From the NCBI GenBank assembly GCA_015486775.1, contig WFRA01000364.1, positions 1 to 7,977 of the forward strand: a stretch of DNA of 7,977 bases. The letters run 5' to 3'. The notes beneath the pieces are model-generated. The model was not told where the DNA came from. It worked only from the letters and a program-made list of their open reading frames with translations, and searched no databases. How positions within the stretch are numbered: position 1 is the first letter of the stretch; every line of letters starts with the position of its first letter. Shown one piece after another: positions 1 to 5,640 of this stretch. The DNA comes from Kiritimatiellales bacterium. GTDB taxonomy: Bacteria > Verrucomicrobiota > Kiritimatiellia > Kiritimatiellales > Pontiellaceae. The position numbers and the translations under genes are program-made.

Positions 1-949
1 GGCGGGCGCTGTCGGGAACCATCTCCTGCCGGAGCATTTCGAAGAGCCTGCGGGCGATGGGGCCGGGTTGGCCGTCGCCCACGGGGTTTCCTTCGAAGGT
101 GGTGACGGGAACAATATTGGGGGTGGTGCCATAAATATGCACCTCGGCGGCGGAGCGCACCATACCGAGCGATATGGGGTGGTATTCGGCGGAGGACAAG
201 ATCCGCTCGTCTTTGAGCTGCCGGGCAAGTTCGAGTGCGCGCTTGGCGGTGGTGCCGGCCAGGACGCGGTCGGGCGGCGGCATGAAGAGCTCTTTGCCGC
301 GCGTGACGATACCAATGTTTTCGGTGGCACCTTCGGCGAGGTTGCGGTTTTCGTCGAGCGACACGGTAAAGTCGACGCCGAGATCGACGGCCTCCTTTTT
401 CATGAGGACGTTGGGGAGATAGTTGCAGGTTTTGACCGTGGCGAAGATGCCAGACTTGATGGGGATTTTGCTCACGGCAACGGTCGCGCCTGCGGGGAGA
501 GAATCGATGTCGGTGTGCTTGGATTCGTAGACCACAATGTAGAGTTCGGACTTGAGGCAGGCATAGGGGTTGACCCCCATGGTGCCGCATCCCCGGGAGA
601 CCAGCAGACGGATCAACGCATTGCGCTCCCCGCCTGCGCGAACGGTCTGGATCACGGTGGCGGCCATTTCATCGAGCGGCGCGGGAAGTTCGATCCCAAG
701 CGCGGCACACGAACGCTCCAGACGCGTGAGGTGTTCGCCAAGGTTGTAAAGGCTTCCATCCATGCACTTGAACGATTCAAACACGCCGTCGCCCCGGTGT
801 ACCATGTGGTCGTCCACCGGCACTACCATCAGAGCCGGATCCACCACGATGCAGTCGGTTGCGGACGAATACATGGCATAGAGGTTCTTGCGCTCCCCGG
901 GCAGCCGGGTCAGCCACCCCTCGCGATCAACAATTTGCTTTTCGGACAT
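1..949 (-). CDS. Class IV PLP aminotransferase (D-amino acid / branched-chain aminotransferase or aminodeoxychorismate lyase type), C-terminus beyond window
   Basis: The reverse strand is open for 316 codons from an ATG at 949 to the window edge, so the C-terminus is missing. Fold-type IV PLP enzyme: the likely Schiff-base lysine is K173 in VKTCNYLPN, and E206 in LAEGATENI should contact the PLP ring nitrogen. The class IV signature continues through the [10 protein letters not shown] segment at about 230-239. The N-terminal [14 protein letters not shown] (about 46-59) resembles plant plastid D-amino-acid aminotransferase / aminodeoxychorismate lyase proteins more than E. coli IlvE; this is recalled family knowledge, not an alignment. 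The family covers branched-chain transamination, D-amino acid transamination and 4-aminobenzoate formation, and the sequence alone does not decide among them. The protein is cytosolic, with no signal peptide. The start is supported by a purine-rich GGAGAGG a few bases upstream. It is divergent from the UDP-xylose synthase gene, with 112 nt between the start codons. Confidence 0.9.
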   Translation of the reverse strand, partial: MSEKQIVDREGWLTRLPGERKNLYAMYSSATDCIVVDPALMVVPVDDHMVHRGDGVFESFKCMDGSLYNLGEHLTRLERSCAALGIELPAPLDEMAATVIQTVRAGGERNALIRLLVSRGCGTMGVNPYACLKSELYIVVYESKHTDIDSLPAGATVAVSKIPIKSGIFATVKTCNYLPNVLMKKEAVDLGVDFTVSLDENRNLAEGATENIGIVTRGKELFMPPPDRVLAGTTAKRALELARQLKDERILSSAEYHPISLGMVRSAAEVHIYGTTPNIVPVTTFEGNPVGDGQPGPIARRLFEMLRQEMVPDSAR

Positions 950-1061
950 TCCACCTCTCCATTCAATGCGGCGCACTATCGCCAAAATATCCAAGGATTG
1001 GAATTTATTTCCGGAGGAAGTCGTGCCACATTACGTGGCTTATTCAACAAAGGGGATACAG
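950..1061. promoter_or_regulatory. Divergent intergenic region expected to hold promoters for the aminotransferase and uxs units
   Basis: This is the only gap between two genes transcribed away from each other, so at least one promoter should lie here. I could not settle on a clear -35/-10 pair on either strand. Visible elements are an AT-rich patch at about 983-1010, a GGAGG at 1013-1017, and a short hairpin GCCAC-ATTAC-GTGGC at 1025-1039. The assignment rests on layout rather than on recognised boxes. Confidence 0.4.
1013..1017 (+). promoter_or_regulatory. Strong Shine-Dalgarno GGAGG upstream of an in-frame GTG (alternative uxs start)
   Basis: GGAGG stands 5 nt before a GTG at 1023 that is in frame with the UDP-xylose synthase gene and would add 13 residues ([13 protein letters not shown]) before the ATG at 1062. 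The ATG has its own AGGGG at 1051-1055 with a 6-nt spacer, and it gives the usual short N-terminus before the Rossmann glycine motif, so I prefer it. The GTG remains a real alternative. Confidence 0.4.
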
Positions 1062-2021
1062 ATGAAGGATCTACTCAAGAAACGCGTGTTGGTTACCGGC
1101 GGCGCCGGCTTTCTCGGATCGTTCCTTTGCGAGCGGCTGATCAACGAGGGCTGCGATGTTATTTGCATGGACAACTTTTTCACGGGGCGCAAGGCGAACA
1201 TTGCCCACCTGATGGACAGCCCCTACTTCGAGCTGATGCGCCACGACGTCACTTTCCCCTTCTATGTCGAGGTGGACGAAATCTACAACCTCGCCTGCCC
1301 GGCCTCGCCGGTACACTACCAGTTCGATCCGGTGCAGACCACCAAGACCAGCGTCCACGGCGCAATCAACGTGCTCGGCCTGGCCAAGCGCGTGAAGGCC
1401 AAGGTCTTCCAGGCCTCCACCTCCGAGGTCTATGGCGACCCCTCCGTCCACCCGCAACCGGAAAGCTATTGGGGCAACGTCAACCCCATTGGCATCCGCT
1501 CCTGCTACGACGAGGGCAAGCGCTGCGCCGAAACCCTCTTTTTCGACTACCACCGCCAAAACAACGTGCGCATCAAGGTGGCGCGCATCTTCAACACCTA
1601 CGGCCCGCGGATGCACCCACATGATGGCCGCGTGGTCTCCAACTTTATCATGCAGGCGCTCAAGGGCGAGGACATCACCATCTATGGCGACGGCAAGCAG
1701 ACCCGCTCGTTCTGCTACGCCACCGACCTCATCGAAGGCTGGATCCGCCTGATGGCCACCGGCGACGATGTGACCGGCCCGGTCAACCTCGGCAACCCCG
1801 GCGAGTTCACCATGATCGAGCTGGCCGAAAACGTGATCGAGCTGACCAACTCCAGTTCCAAGCTGGTCTTTGAAGAGCTTCCCGCCGACGACCCCAAGCA
1901 ACGCAAGCCCGACATCACCCTCGCCAAGGAAAAATTGGGCTGGGAACCAACCGTCCCGCTGCGCGAAGGCCTCGCCAAAACCATCGAATATTTTGACGGA
2001 CTGCTCAAAGAGATGGAATAA
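1062..2021 (+). CDS. uxs: UDP-glucuronate decarboxylase (UDP-xylose synthase)
   Basis: Extended short-chain dehydrogenase of 319 aa, the normal length for soluble bacterial UDP-xylose synthases. It converts UDP-glucuronate to UDP-xylose and CO2 with tightly bound NAD (EC 4.1.1.35), in the cytosol. The Rossmann motif GGAGFLG is at 13-19, with D37 in DNFFTGRK taken as the NAD-ribose acid. [12 protein letters not shown] (76-87) is highly characteristic of the decarboxylase branch. STSE at 119-122 carries the expected catalytic Thr/Ser and Glu, and the YxxxK pair is Y149 and K153. FNTYGPRM (177-184), DGRVVSNFI (188-196) and QTRSFCY with R215 complete the nucleotide-sugar site. No membrane anchor precedes the catalytic domain, unlike the animal Golgi enzymes. 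The next gene begins 5 nt after the stop, so the two are very probably co-transcribed. UDP-xylose would feed a xylose-containing glycan, but no glycosyltransferase is in view. Confidence 0.95.
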   Translation: MKDLLKKRVLVTGGAGFLGSFLCERLINEGCDVICMDNFFTGRKANIAHLMDSPYFELMRHDVTFPFYVEVDEIYNLACPASPVHYQFDPVQTTKTSVHGAINVLGLAKRVKAKVFQASTSEVYGDPSVHPQPESYWGNVNPIGIRSCYDEGKRCAETLFFDYHRQNNVRIKVARIFNTYGPRMHPHDGRVVSNFIMQALKGEDITIYGDGKQTRSFCYATDLIEGWIRLMATGDDVTGPVNLGNPGEFTMIELAENVIELTNSSSKLVFEELPADDPKQRKPDITLAKEKLGWEPTVPLREGLAKTIEYFDGLLKEME

Positions 2022-2026
2022 GCCGC

Positions 2027-3145
2027 ATGAAACCTTCATTAAAAGACAGTTCCCCAGAGCGGCTGCATTCGCTGGATGTGCTTCGGGGGTTCGACATGTT
2101 CTGGATCATCGGGGGGGATGCCCTTTTTGCCGCAGCCGCTTCGGCGACGGGCTGGGGCTGGCTGCACGGGTTTGCCCAGCAGGTAAGCCACCATTCCGAA
2201 TGGAGCGGCCTGCGCTTCTACGACCTGATCTTCCCACTATTCATGTTTATCTCCGGCGTGGCCATCCCCTACGCCATCGTCTCGAAACGCGAGAAGGGGG
2301 AAAGCCGACCCAGACTGCTTTGGAAGGCCTTCCGCCGCATGGTTCTGCTGGTACTTTTCGGAATCGTCTACAACGGCGCGCTGCAAAACGGATTCGAGGA
2401 TATGCGCGTGGCCAGCGTACTTGCCCAGATCGGCATCGCCTATTTCTTCGCCTCCGCCATGGTCATCAACACGGAATCCATCCGCCCCCGGCTATTTTGG
2501 CTGGCGGGCATTCTTGGAACCATCGCCATCCTGCAGCTACTTGTTCCGGTGCCCGGTGCGGGTGCCGGAAACCTGACGCCGGACGGAAGCATCAACGCTT
2601 GGATCGACCAGCATTTTCTCCCGGGAAAATTCTACGGCAAGGTTTATGATCCGGAAGGCATCCTCTGCATCATTTCCGCAACGACGGTTACCCTGACGGG
2701 TACCCTGGCCGGTAGCCTGCTGCGCAAAACAGATCTTTCCGGAAGCCGAAAAACCGCCATCCTGTTGCTTTCCGGCACGGGGCTGGCGGTAGCGGCACTG
2801 GCGCTCTCCCCCTTCTATCCCATCATCAAGAAAATCTGGACGGTTCCCTTCGACCTCGCCGTGGCCGGCCTCTCCGCCCTACTGCTTGCCCTCTTCTATT
2901 TTATCATCGACGTGAAGGACTGGCGGAAAGGTTCCCTCTTTTTCAAGGTGATCGGGCTCAACTCCATCACCATCTACATGGGTACCCGCATCATCGACTT
3001 CTACTACAGCTCGGAATTCCTGCTGGGCTGGCTGTCAAAGCCCGCCGGGAACTTTGGGGAAATAATCATTGAGGCGGGGGTTCTCGCTCTCGAATGGCTC
3101 TTCCTCTACCACCTCTACCGGCACAAAATATTTCTGAGGGTCTGA
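2027..3145 (+). CDS. Multi-pass membrane acetyltransferase, heparan-alpha-glucosaminide N-acetyltransferase / NagX-like (DUF5009)
   Basis: Integral membrane protein of 372 aa with about ten hydrophobic segments (clear ones near 64-85, 105-119, 128-147, 156-174, 212-232, 244-262 and 275-295). Family hallmarks are SLDVLRGFDMFWI (15-27), HHSEWSGLRFYDLIFP (55-70), YDPEGILCIISATTVTLTG (207-225) and KKIWTVPFDLAVAG (268-281). In human HGSNAT a histidine in the loop matching HSEWSGL is thought to accept the acetyl group from acetyl-CoA; H56 is the likely counterpart. Family members move acetyl groups across a membrane onto glucosamine-type amines, but the acceptor of bacterial homologues is mostly unknown and cannot be read here. 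It follows uxs by 5 nt with only a weak GGA near 2015-2017, so it probably depends on translation coupled to uxs. A role in modifying an amino sugar or envelope glycan is inference. Its end faces the HAD gene with a 10-nt gap. Confidence 0.85.
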   Translation: MKPSLKDSSPERLHSLDVLRGFDMFWIIGGDALFAAAASATGWGWLHGFAQQVSHHSEWSGLRFYDLIFPLFMFISGVAIPYAIVSKREKGESRPRLLWKAFRRMVLLVLFGIVYNGALQNGFEDMRVASVLAQIGIAYFFASAMVINTESIRPRLFWLAGILGTIAILQLLVPVPGAGAGNLTPDGSINAWIDQHFLPGKFYGKVYDPEGILCIISATTVTLTGTLAGSLLRKTDLSGSRKTAILLLSGTGLAVAALALSPFYPIIKKIWTVPFDLAVAGLSALLLALFYFIIDVKDWRKGSLFFKVIGLNSITIYMGTRIIDFYYSSEFLLGWLSKPAGNFGEIIIEAGVLALEWLFLYHLYRHKIFLRV

Positions 3146-3155
3146 AAACAGTGGT

Positions 3156-3806
3156 TCAATTGACTTTTGCAGGATCGACATAGGCTAAAAGCCCCTCCCA
3201 GGTGAACACGGGAATATTCGGGGGAAACACCACTGGCTGCCCATTGTCCACGGCCACCACCGACGCCCCCGCCGCACGAGCAGCCTGGATGCCTATTAGC
3301 TGATCCTCGAACGCCAGCGTTTTTCGGGGAGCTACACCCAGCTTCTGGATCGCCTTTTCAAAGATTTCAGGATCGGGTTTCCGATTCTCCACATCGTCGG
3401 CCGTCAGAATAGATTCGAAAAATCCGCCAAGGCCCACCGCCTCCAGCGCGGGCAAAACAAAGGCTCGCGGTGAATTGGTTGCCAGAACCAGCGGTTTTTT
3501 CCCGTGCCAGCGCTTCAGGAAATCGCGTGCACCGGGAAAAAGTTTCGCCACAAAGATCTCCTTCATGCGCTCCCGCTTGCGGGCAAGCACCTGCTCCGGA
3601 TCCAGCGAGAGGCCGCGCCGCTCGGAAAGCACCTTTGAAAAGCTGGTGCTGTGCGCGGCAAAAAACTCATGGTGCTCGTCCGGCGTCAGGGTGTATCCGC
3701 TCAACTCCAACACGGTATCCGCGTACGCCCGGGCGTGGTACTTGCCCGAGTCGAGCAACGTGCCATCCAGATCCAGGATGAATGCGTCGAAGTTTTCCAG
3801 GTTCAT
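3156..3806 (-). CDS. HAD-superfamily hydrolase, subfamily IA (beta-phosphoglucomutase / phosphatase-like)
   Basis: Cytosolic protein of 216 aa with all four HAD motifs. Motif I is DLDGTLLDS (12-20) with nucleophile D12 and acid/base D14, motif II is T110 in LATNSPR, motif III is K143 in RKPDPEIF, and motif IV is E167-D168 in AFEDQLIGIQAA. Residues of about 20-80 form the helical C1 cap typical of phosphoglycolate phosphatases and beta-phosphoglucomutases. It should hydrolyse or transfer phosphate on a small phosphorylated metabolite; the substrate cannot be assigned from sequence. The ATG at 3806 has a strong AGGGGG at 3818-3813 with a 6-nt spacer, and that site overlaps the stop codon of the upstream toxin gene. 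It therefore looks like the third cistron of the toxin-antitoxin transcript. It converges on the membrane acetyltransferase gene and I saw no terminator hairpin between them. Confidence 0.92.
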   Translation of the reverse strand: MNLENFDAFILDLDGTLLDSGKYHARAYADTVLELSGYTLTPDEHHEFFAAHSTSFSKVLSERRGLSLDPEQVLARKRERMKEIFVAKLFPGARDFLKRWHGKKPLVLATNSPRAFVLPALEAVGLGGFFESILTADDVENRKPDPEIFEKAIQKLGVAPRKTLAFEDQLIGIQAARAAGASVVAVDNGQPVVFPPNIPVFTWEGLLAYVDPAKVN

Positions 3807-3812
3807 GGTTAA

Positions 3813-3818
3813 CCCCCT
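3813..3818 (-). promoter_or_regulatory. Shine-Dalgarno of the HAD gene overlapping the toxin stop codon
   Basis: AGGGGG reads on the minus strand from 3818 to 3813, 6 nt before the HAD ATG. Its first two bases lie within the toxin TAG stop (3819-3817). Ribosomes finishing the toxin would therefore arrive on the HAD ribosome-binding site, which favours translational coupling. This is directly visible; the coupling is inference. Confidence 0.75.
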
Positions 3819-4215
3819 ACCAAAGCAACTTTAATCCATGGGCTTGGTATTCGGAAAATCTCTTGTCAGCAGAAACCATGCAATATCCCGAATGAATGGC
3901 TTGATAGATTAGCATTCGGTCAAAGGGATCTTTATGAAGCAGAGGAATGGTTCCCGAATCCGCCGCCGAAAAAGCATCCAAACCCAATAGATTGAGCCCC
4001 ATTTCTCGTTCAGCGATTCCAGCCATCTCGCTGGGAAGCAATCCATTGAGTTCCAGCTTTCCCAAAGAATGCTTAATGGCGATTTCCCAAAAACTGACGG
4101 CACTCACAAGCACCTCGTTTTCAGACTCCTGCATCTGATATTTCACAACCGCACTTAAGCGCGAAGTATCCATTAGTGCCCAGATAAAGACGTGGGTATC
4201 CAGCAAAAGCTTCAT
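3817..4215 (-). CDS. vapC: PIN-domain ribonuclease toxin, type II toxin-antitoxin (VapC-like)
   Basis: Protein of 132 aa, the normal size for a single PIN domain. The metal-binding acids are in place: D6 in LLLDTHVFIW, E44 in SAVSFWEIAIK, D99 in HKDPFDRMLI and D117 in VSADKRF. The DTHVFIW start and the FWEIAIKHSLGKLEL and HKDPFDR blocks mark the VapC group that pairs with Phd/YefM-type antitoxins. Family members are Mg-dependent RNases that cut tRNA or rRNA and stop translation until bound by antitoxin. The ATG overlaps the antitoxin stop as ATGA (4215-4212), the classic coupled arrangement. GC is lower than in nearby metabolic genes: 27 of 60 bases at 3841-3900 and 28 of 60 at 4081-4140, against 38 of 60 at 1321-1380 in uxs. 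This fits horizontal acquisition. The reading frame is intact and no catalytic acid is lost, so the toxin is probably active. Confidence 0.9.
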   Translation of the reverse strand: MKLLLDTHVFIWALMDTSRLSAVVKYQMQESENEVLVSAVSFWEIAIKHSLGKLELNGLLPSEMAGIAEREMGLNLLGLDAFSAADSGTIPLLHKDPFDRMLIYQAIHSGYCMVSADKRFSEYQAHGLKLLW

Positions 4216-4448
4216 AATCCCAGCAGCTCCTCGTCGGTCATTTCAAAACCATCTTTGATTCGATAGGTTGCCACCCCTTCCCGAACCCCGAGCTGAACCG
4301 GTTTCTTTGTATATTTTTCGTAGGGAACGACAACAGCGACTTTTTCCTTTCTGCGCCCATAGCAAACCACAAATTCCTCGCCATGCCGCACCTCGTCGAG
4401 CACTTCGGAAAAACGGGTTTTAAATTCACCAACAGCAAGCGTTTTCAT
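4212..4448 (-). CDS. Antitoxin of the PIN toxin, Phd/YefM-like
   Basis: Small protein of 78 aa directly upstream of the PIN toxin. The N-terminal MKTLAVGEFKTRFSEVLDEV, followed by GEEFVVCYGRRKEKVAVVVPYEKY (about 23-46), matches the Phd/YefM layout: a short helix and strand that dimerise and bind DNA, then a flexible C-terminus (about 47-78) that would wrap the toxin. It should neutralise the toxin and repress the shared promoter. The start at 4448 is chosen because GGAGGT lies 4 nt upstream; two further in-frame ATGs at 4463 and 4460 have no such site and would overlap the Shine-Dalgarno. The stop overlaps the toxin ATG by 4 nt. The family assignment comes from pattern and position; no profile search was possible. 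Confidence 0.87.
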   Translation of the reverse strand: MKTLAVGEFKTRFSEVLDEVRHGEEFVVCYGRRKEKVAVVVPYEKYTKKPVQLGVREGVATYRIKDGFEMTDEELLGL

Positions 4449-4452
4449 AATG

Positions 4453-4458
4453 ACCTCC
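4453..4458 (-). promoter_or_regulatory. Shine-Dalgarno GGAGGT setting the antitoxin start
   Basis: GGAGGT on the minus strand lies 4 nt before the ATG at 4448. It is among the strongest ribosome sites in the window, as expected for an antitoxin that must be made in excess. It rules against the two upstream in-frame ATGs. Confidence 0.75.
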
Positions 4459-4465
4459 ATCAATC

Positions 4466-4493
4466 AAACTACTACACTGACCAAACTTGTCAA
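4466..4493 (-). promoter_or_regulatory. Candidate promoter of the antitoxin-toxin-HAD unit
   Basis: A perfect TTGACA (-35) reads on the minus strand at 4493-4488, followed after 16 nt by TAGTTT (4471-4466), a weak -10 matching three of six consensus bases. The implied start of transcription would fall near 4459, giving a very short leader that begins almost at the Shine-Dalgarno. The -35 is convincing in sequence and position; the -10 is tentative. Confidence 0.45.
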
Positions 4494-4502
4494 GTTGACA
4501 AG
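4486..4502. promoter_or_regulatory. Perfect 17-bp palindrome over the -35 box, candidate autoregulatory operator
   Basis: CTTGTCAA-G-TTGACAAG is an exact inverted repeat with 8-bp arms around one central base, starting 38 nt upstream of the antitoxin ATG. It contains the TTGACA box, so a bound dimer would block RNA polymerase. Phd/YefM and VapB antitoxins typically repress their own operon through such palindromes just upstream. The symmetry is directly visible; its role as operator is inference. Confidence 0.65.
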
Positions 4503-4525
4503 GTACACTAACCGCCCGGGAACGC

Positions 4526-4539
4526 CGAGCCCCAGCTCG
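4526..4539. repeat. Short inverted repeat CGAGC-CCCA-GCTCG
   Basis: Small hairpin with 5-bp arms and a 4-base loop in the gap between the antitoxin promoter and the larger palindromes. It has no T-run on either side, so it is not a clear terminator. It may simply be part of the GC-rich palindromic patch. Confidence 0.35.
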
Positions 4540-4545
4540 ACACAA

Positions 4546-4568
4546 GGCAGGCGAGCCGCCTGCGATAC
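4546..4568. repeat. GC-rich palindromic repeat, copy 1
   Basis: The core GCAGGCG-AGC-CGCCTGC forms a perfect 7-bp stem with a 3-base loop, flanked by a GG..GATAC context. The 23-base unit matches copy 2 (4614-4636) at 21 positions. It lies in non-coding DNA between the toxin-antitoxin unit and the carbamoyltransferase. The look is that of REP-type dispersed extragenic palindromes; genome-wide copy number cannot be judged from this window. Confidence 0.7.
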
Positions 4569-4580
4569 TTCTCCCGTACC

Positions 4581-4597
4581 GCCGCCGACCCGGCGGC
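4581..4597. repeat. GC-rich hairpin between the two repeat copies
   Basis: GCCGCCG-ACC-CGGCGGC is a perfect inverted repeat with the same geometry as its neighbours (7-bp arms, 3-base loop) but a different sequence. Its midpoint is about equidistant from the two repeat copies, giving a regular three-hairpin series about 30-40 bases apart. No T-run follows on either strand. Confidence 0.6.
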
Positions 4598-4613
4598 CTT
4601 GAATATACCACAC

Positions 4614-4636
4614 GGCAGGCGGGCCGCCTGCGGTAC
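4614..4636. repeat. GC-rich palindromic repeat, copy 2
   Basis: The core GCAGGCGGGCCGCCTGC is a near-complete palindrome (8-bp arms around one base) in a 23-base unit that differs from copy 1 at only two A/G positions. It sits 24 nt past the carbamoyltransferase stop, so it will be transcribed as a stable hairpin at that gene's 3' end. It could stabilise or help end the message, but no T-run follows it. Confidence 0.7.
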
Positions 4637-4660
4637 AGTCGTCGGACGGAACCCTGAGAA

Positions 4661-5593
4661 TCATACAGCATTGCACAATGTCAGGATCACGGCCTTCTGG
4701 GCGTGGAGGCGGTTTTCGGCCTCGTCGAAGACGATGGACTGCGAACCATCGATCACCTCGGCGGTCTGCTCGAATCCGCGGGCGGCAGGGAGGCAGTTCA
4801 TGAAGATGGCATCCGGCTTGGCATGCGCCATGAGCTCGGCGTTCACCTGGTATGGCATGAACTTGGCGATCCGTGCCGCCTCCTGCTCTTTCGGAATATG
4901 GTAGCTCATCCAGGAGTCGGTATAGACGACATCGGCATCCTTGATAGCCTCGGCAGGGTCGGCGGTCACAAAGACGGAGCCACCGGACTCGGCGGCAAAC
5001 GCCTCGCAGTCGGCCACCACATCCACACTCGGTGAATAGTCGGCACCGGAGGGCGATCCAACACCCACATGCATACCCATTTTGGTTCCGCCATACATCA
5101 ACGAGTGTGTCACGTTGTTGAACCCGTCGCCGAGATAGGCGAGCTTGAGCCCCGCGAGCGTCCCCTTCTTTTCTTCAATCGCCTGGAGATCGGCGAGGAT
5201 CTGGCAGGGGTGGCTGTCGTCGGTGAGCGCATTGATGACGGGCACGGTGGCATGCTCCGCCATTTCGAGCAGATCGGCGTGCTTGAAAAGCCGAGCCATG
5301 ATGATGTCGACAAAACGCGAGGCCGCCCGAGCTGAATCGCCGAGGGTCTCCTTACCGCTGCCCATGGGCGAGTTTCCCGTGTGGTAGTAGATTGCATGGC
5401 CGCCCATCTGCGTCATGCCAGCCTCAAAAGAGAGGCGGGTGCGCAGGCTGGGTTTTTCAAAAATCATCAGTAGTGTCTTACGCTCCATGGCGTTGGCATA
5501 TTTTTCAGGATTGGCCTTCACATCCCTGGCCAAATCCAGCACTTGCCGGATCTTTTCCGGTCTCCATTCCTTTAGCGAAATTAGGTGTTCCAT
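4661..5593 (-). CDS. argF: Ornithine carbamoyltransferase family enzyme, with divergent amino-acceptor motifs
   Basis: Protein of 310 aa, normal for the family, expected to join carbamoyl phosphate to an amine to give citrulline or a related ureido product. The carbamoyl-phosphate side is conserved: SLRTR at 49-53 (the SxRTR motif), GSGKETLGD at 78-86 and HPCQ at 128-131. The acceptor side differs from classical ornithine enzymes. The usual SMG loop is replaced by DSWMSYHIPKEQEA (226-239), and the usual HCLP is NCLP (N266-P269), with catalytic C267 retained. These may be a lineage variant of a true ornithine enzyme or point to another amine such as putrescine or an acylated ornithine. The ATG at 5593 is chosen for its AGGA at 5603-5600 with a 6-nt spacer; the frame stays open upstream to 5704 but would run into queC. 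The queC stop is 47 nt upstream on the same strand. No other arginine gene is visible, so the symbol is provisional. Confidence 0.85.
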   Translation of the reverse strand: MEHLISLKEWRPEKIRQVLDLARDVKANPEKYANAMERKTLLMIFEKPSLRTRLSFEAGMTQMGGHAIYYHTGNSPMGSGKETLGDSARAASRFVDIIMARLFKHADLLEMAEHATVPVINALTDDSHPCQILADLQAIEEKKGTLAGLKLAYLGDGFNNVTHSLMYGGTKMGMHVGVGSPSGADYSPSVDVVADCEAFAAESGGSVFVTADPAEAIKDADVVYTDSWMSYHIPKEQEAARIAKFMPYQVNAELMAHAKPDAIFMNCLPAARGFEQTAEVIDGSQSIVFDEAENRLHAQKAVILTLCNAV

Positions 5594-5610
5594 AGTGTTT
5601 CCTTGTTGTT

Positions 5611-5638
5611 CGTGGTACGTGATGCGTGTTGCGCAGTA
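5611..5638. repeat. Short degenerate 7-base tandem repeat between queC and the carbamoyltransferase gene
   Basis: On the plus strand four units run in register: CGTGGTA, CGTGATG, CGTGTTG and CGCAGTA. The first three share CGTG and the fourth has drifted. The array lies in the 47-nt gap just ahead of the carbamoyltransferase ribosome site. It is short enough to be chance, but it has the look of small heptameric repeats seen in some bacterial intergenic regions. Confidence 0.35.
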
Positions 5639-5640
5639 CA

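Noticed and set aside
68..1624. Long plus-strand open frame of 518 codons opposite the aminotransferase and running into uxs
   Set aside because: Its translation is Gly/His/Arg-rich and low in family features, and it is antisense to a clear class IV aminotransferase and then out of frame over the UDP-xylose synthase. It is a GC-rich shadow frame.
1071..2039. Minus-strand open frame of 322 codons opposite uxs
   Set aside because: It mirrors the codon pattern of uxs, has no recognisable motifs, and the plus-strand frame carries every catalytic motif of UDP-glucuronate decarboxylase.
3143..3170. Shared terminator between the convergent acetyltransferase and HAD genes
   Set aside because: The gap is only 10 nt and the sequence contains nothing larger than the trivial palindrome TCAATTGA; no stem with a T-run was found.
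4614..4636. Rho-independent terminator after the carbamoyltransferase gene
   Set aside because: The stem is strong and well placed, but no run of T follows it on the minus strand, so it is listed as a palindromic repeat instead.
4426..4676. Two small minus-strand open frames across the hairpin region upstream of the antitoxin
   Set aside because: They are built largely of the GC-rich palindromes (Arg/Gly-rich translation), overlap the antitoxin promoter and start in other frames, and lack a good ribosome site. More likely non-coding.
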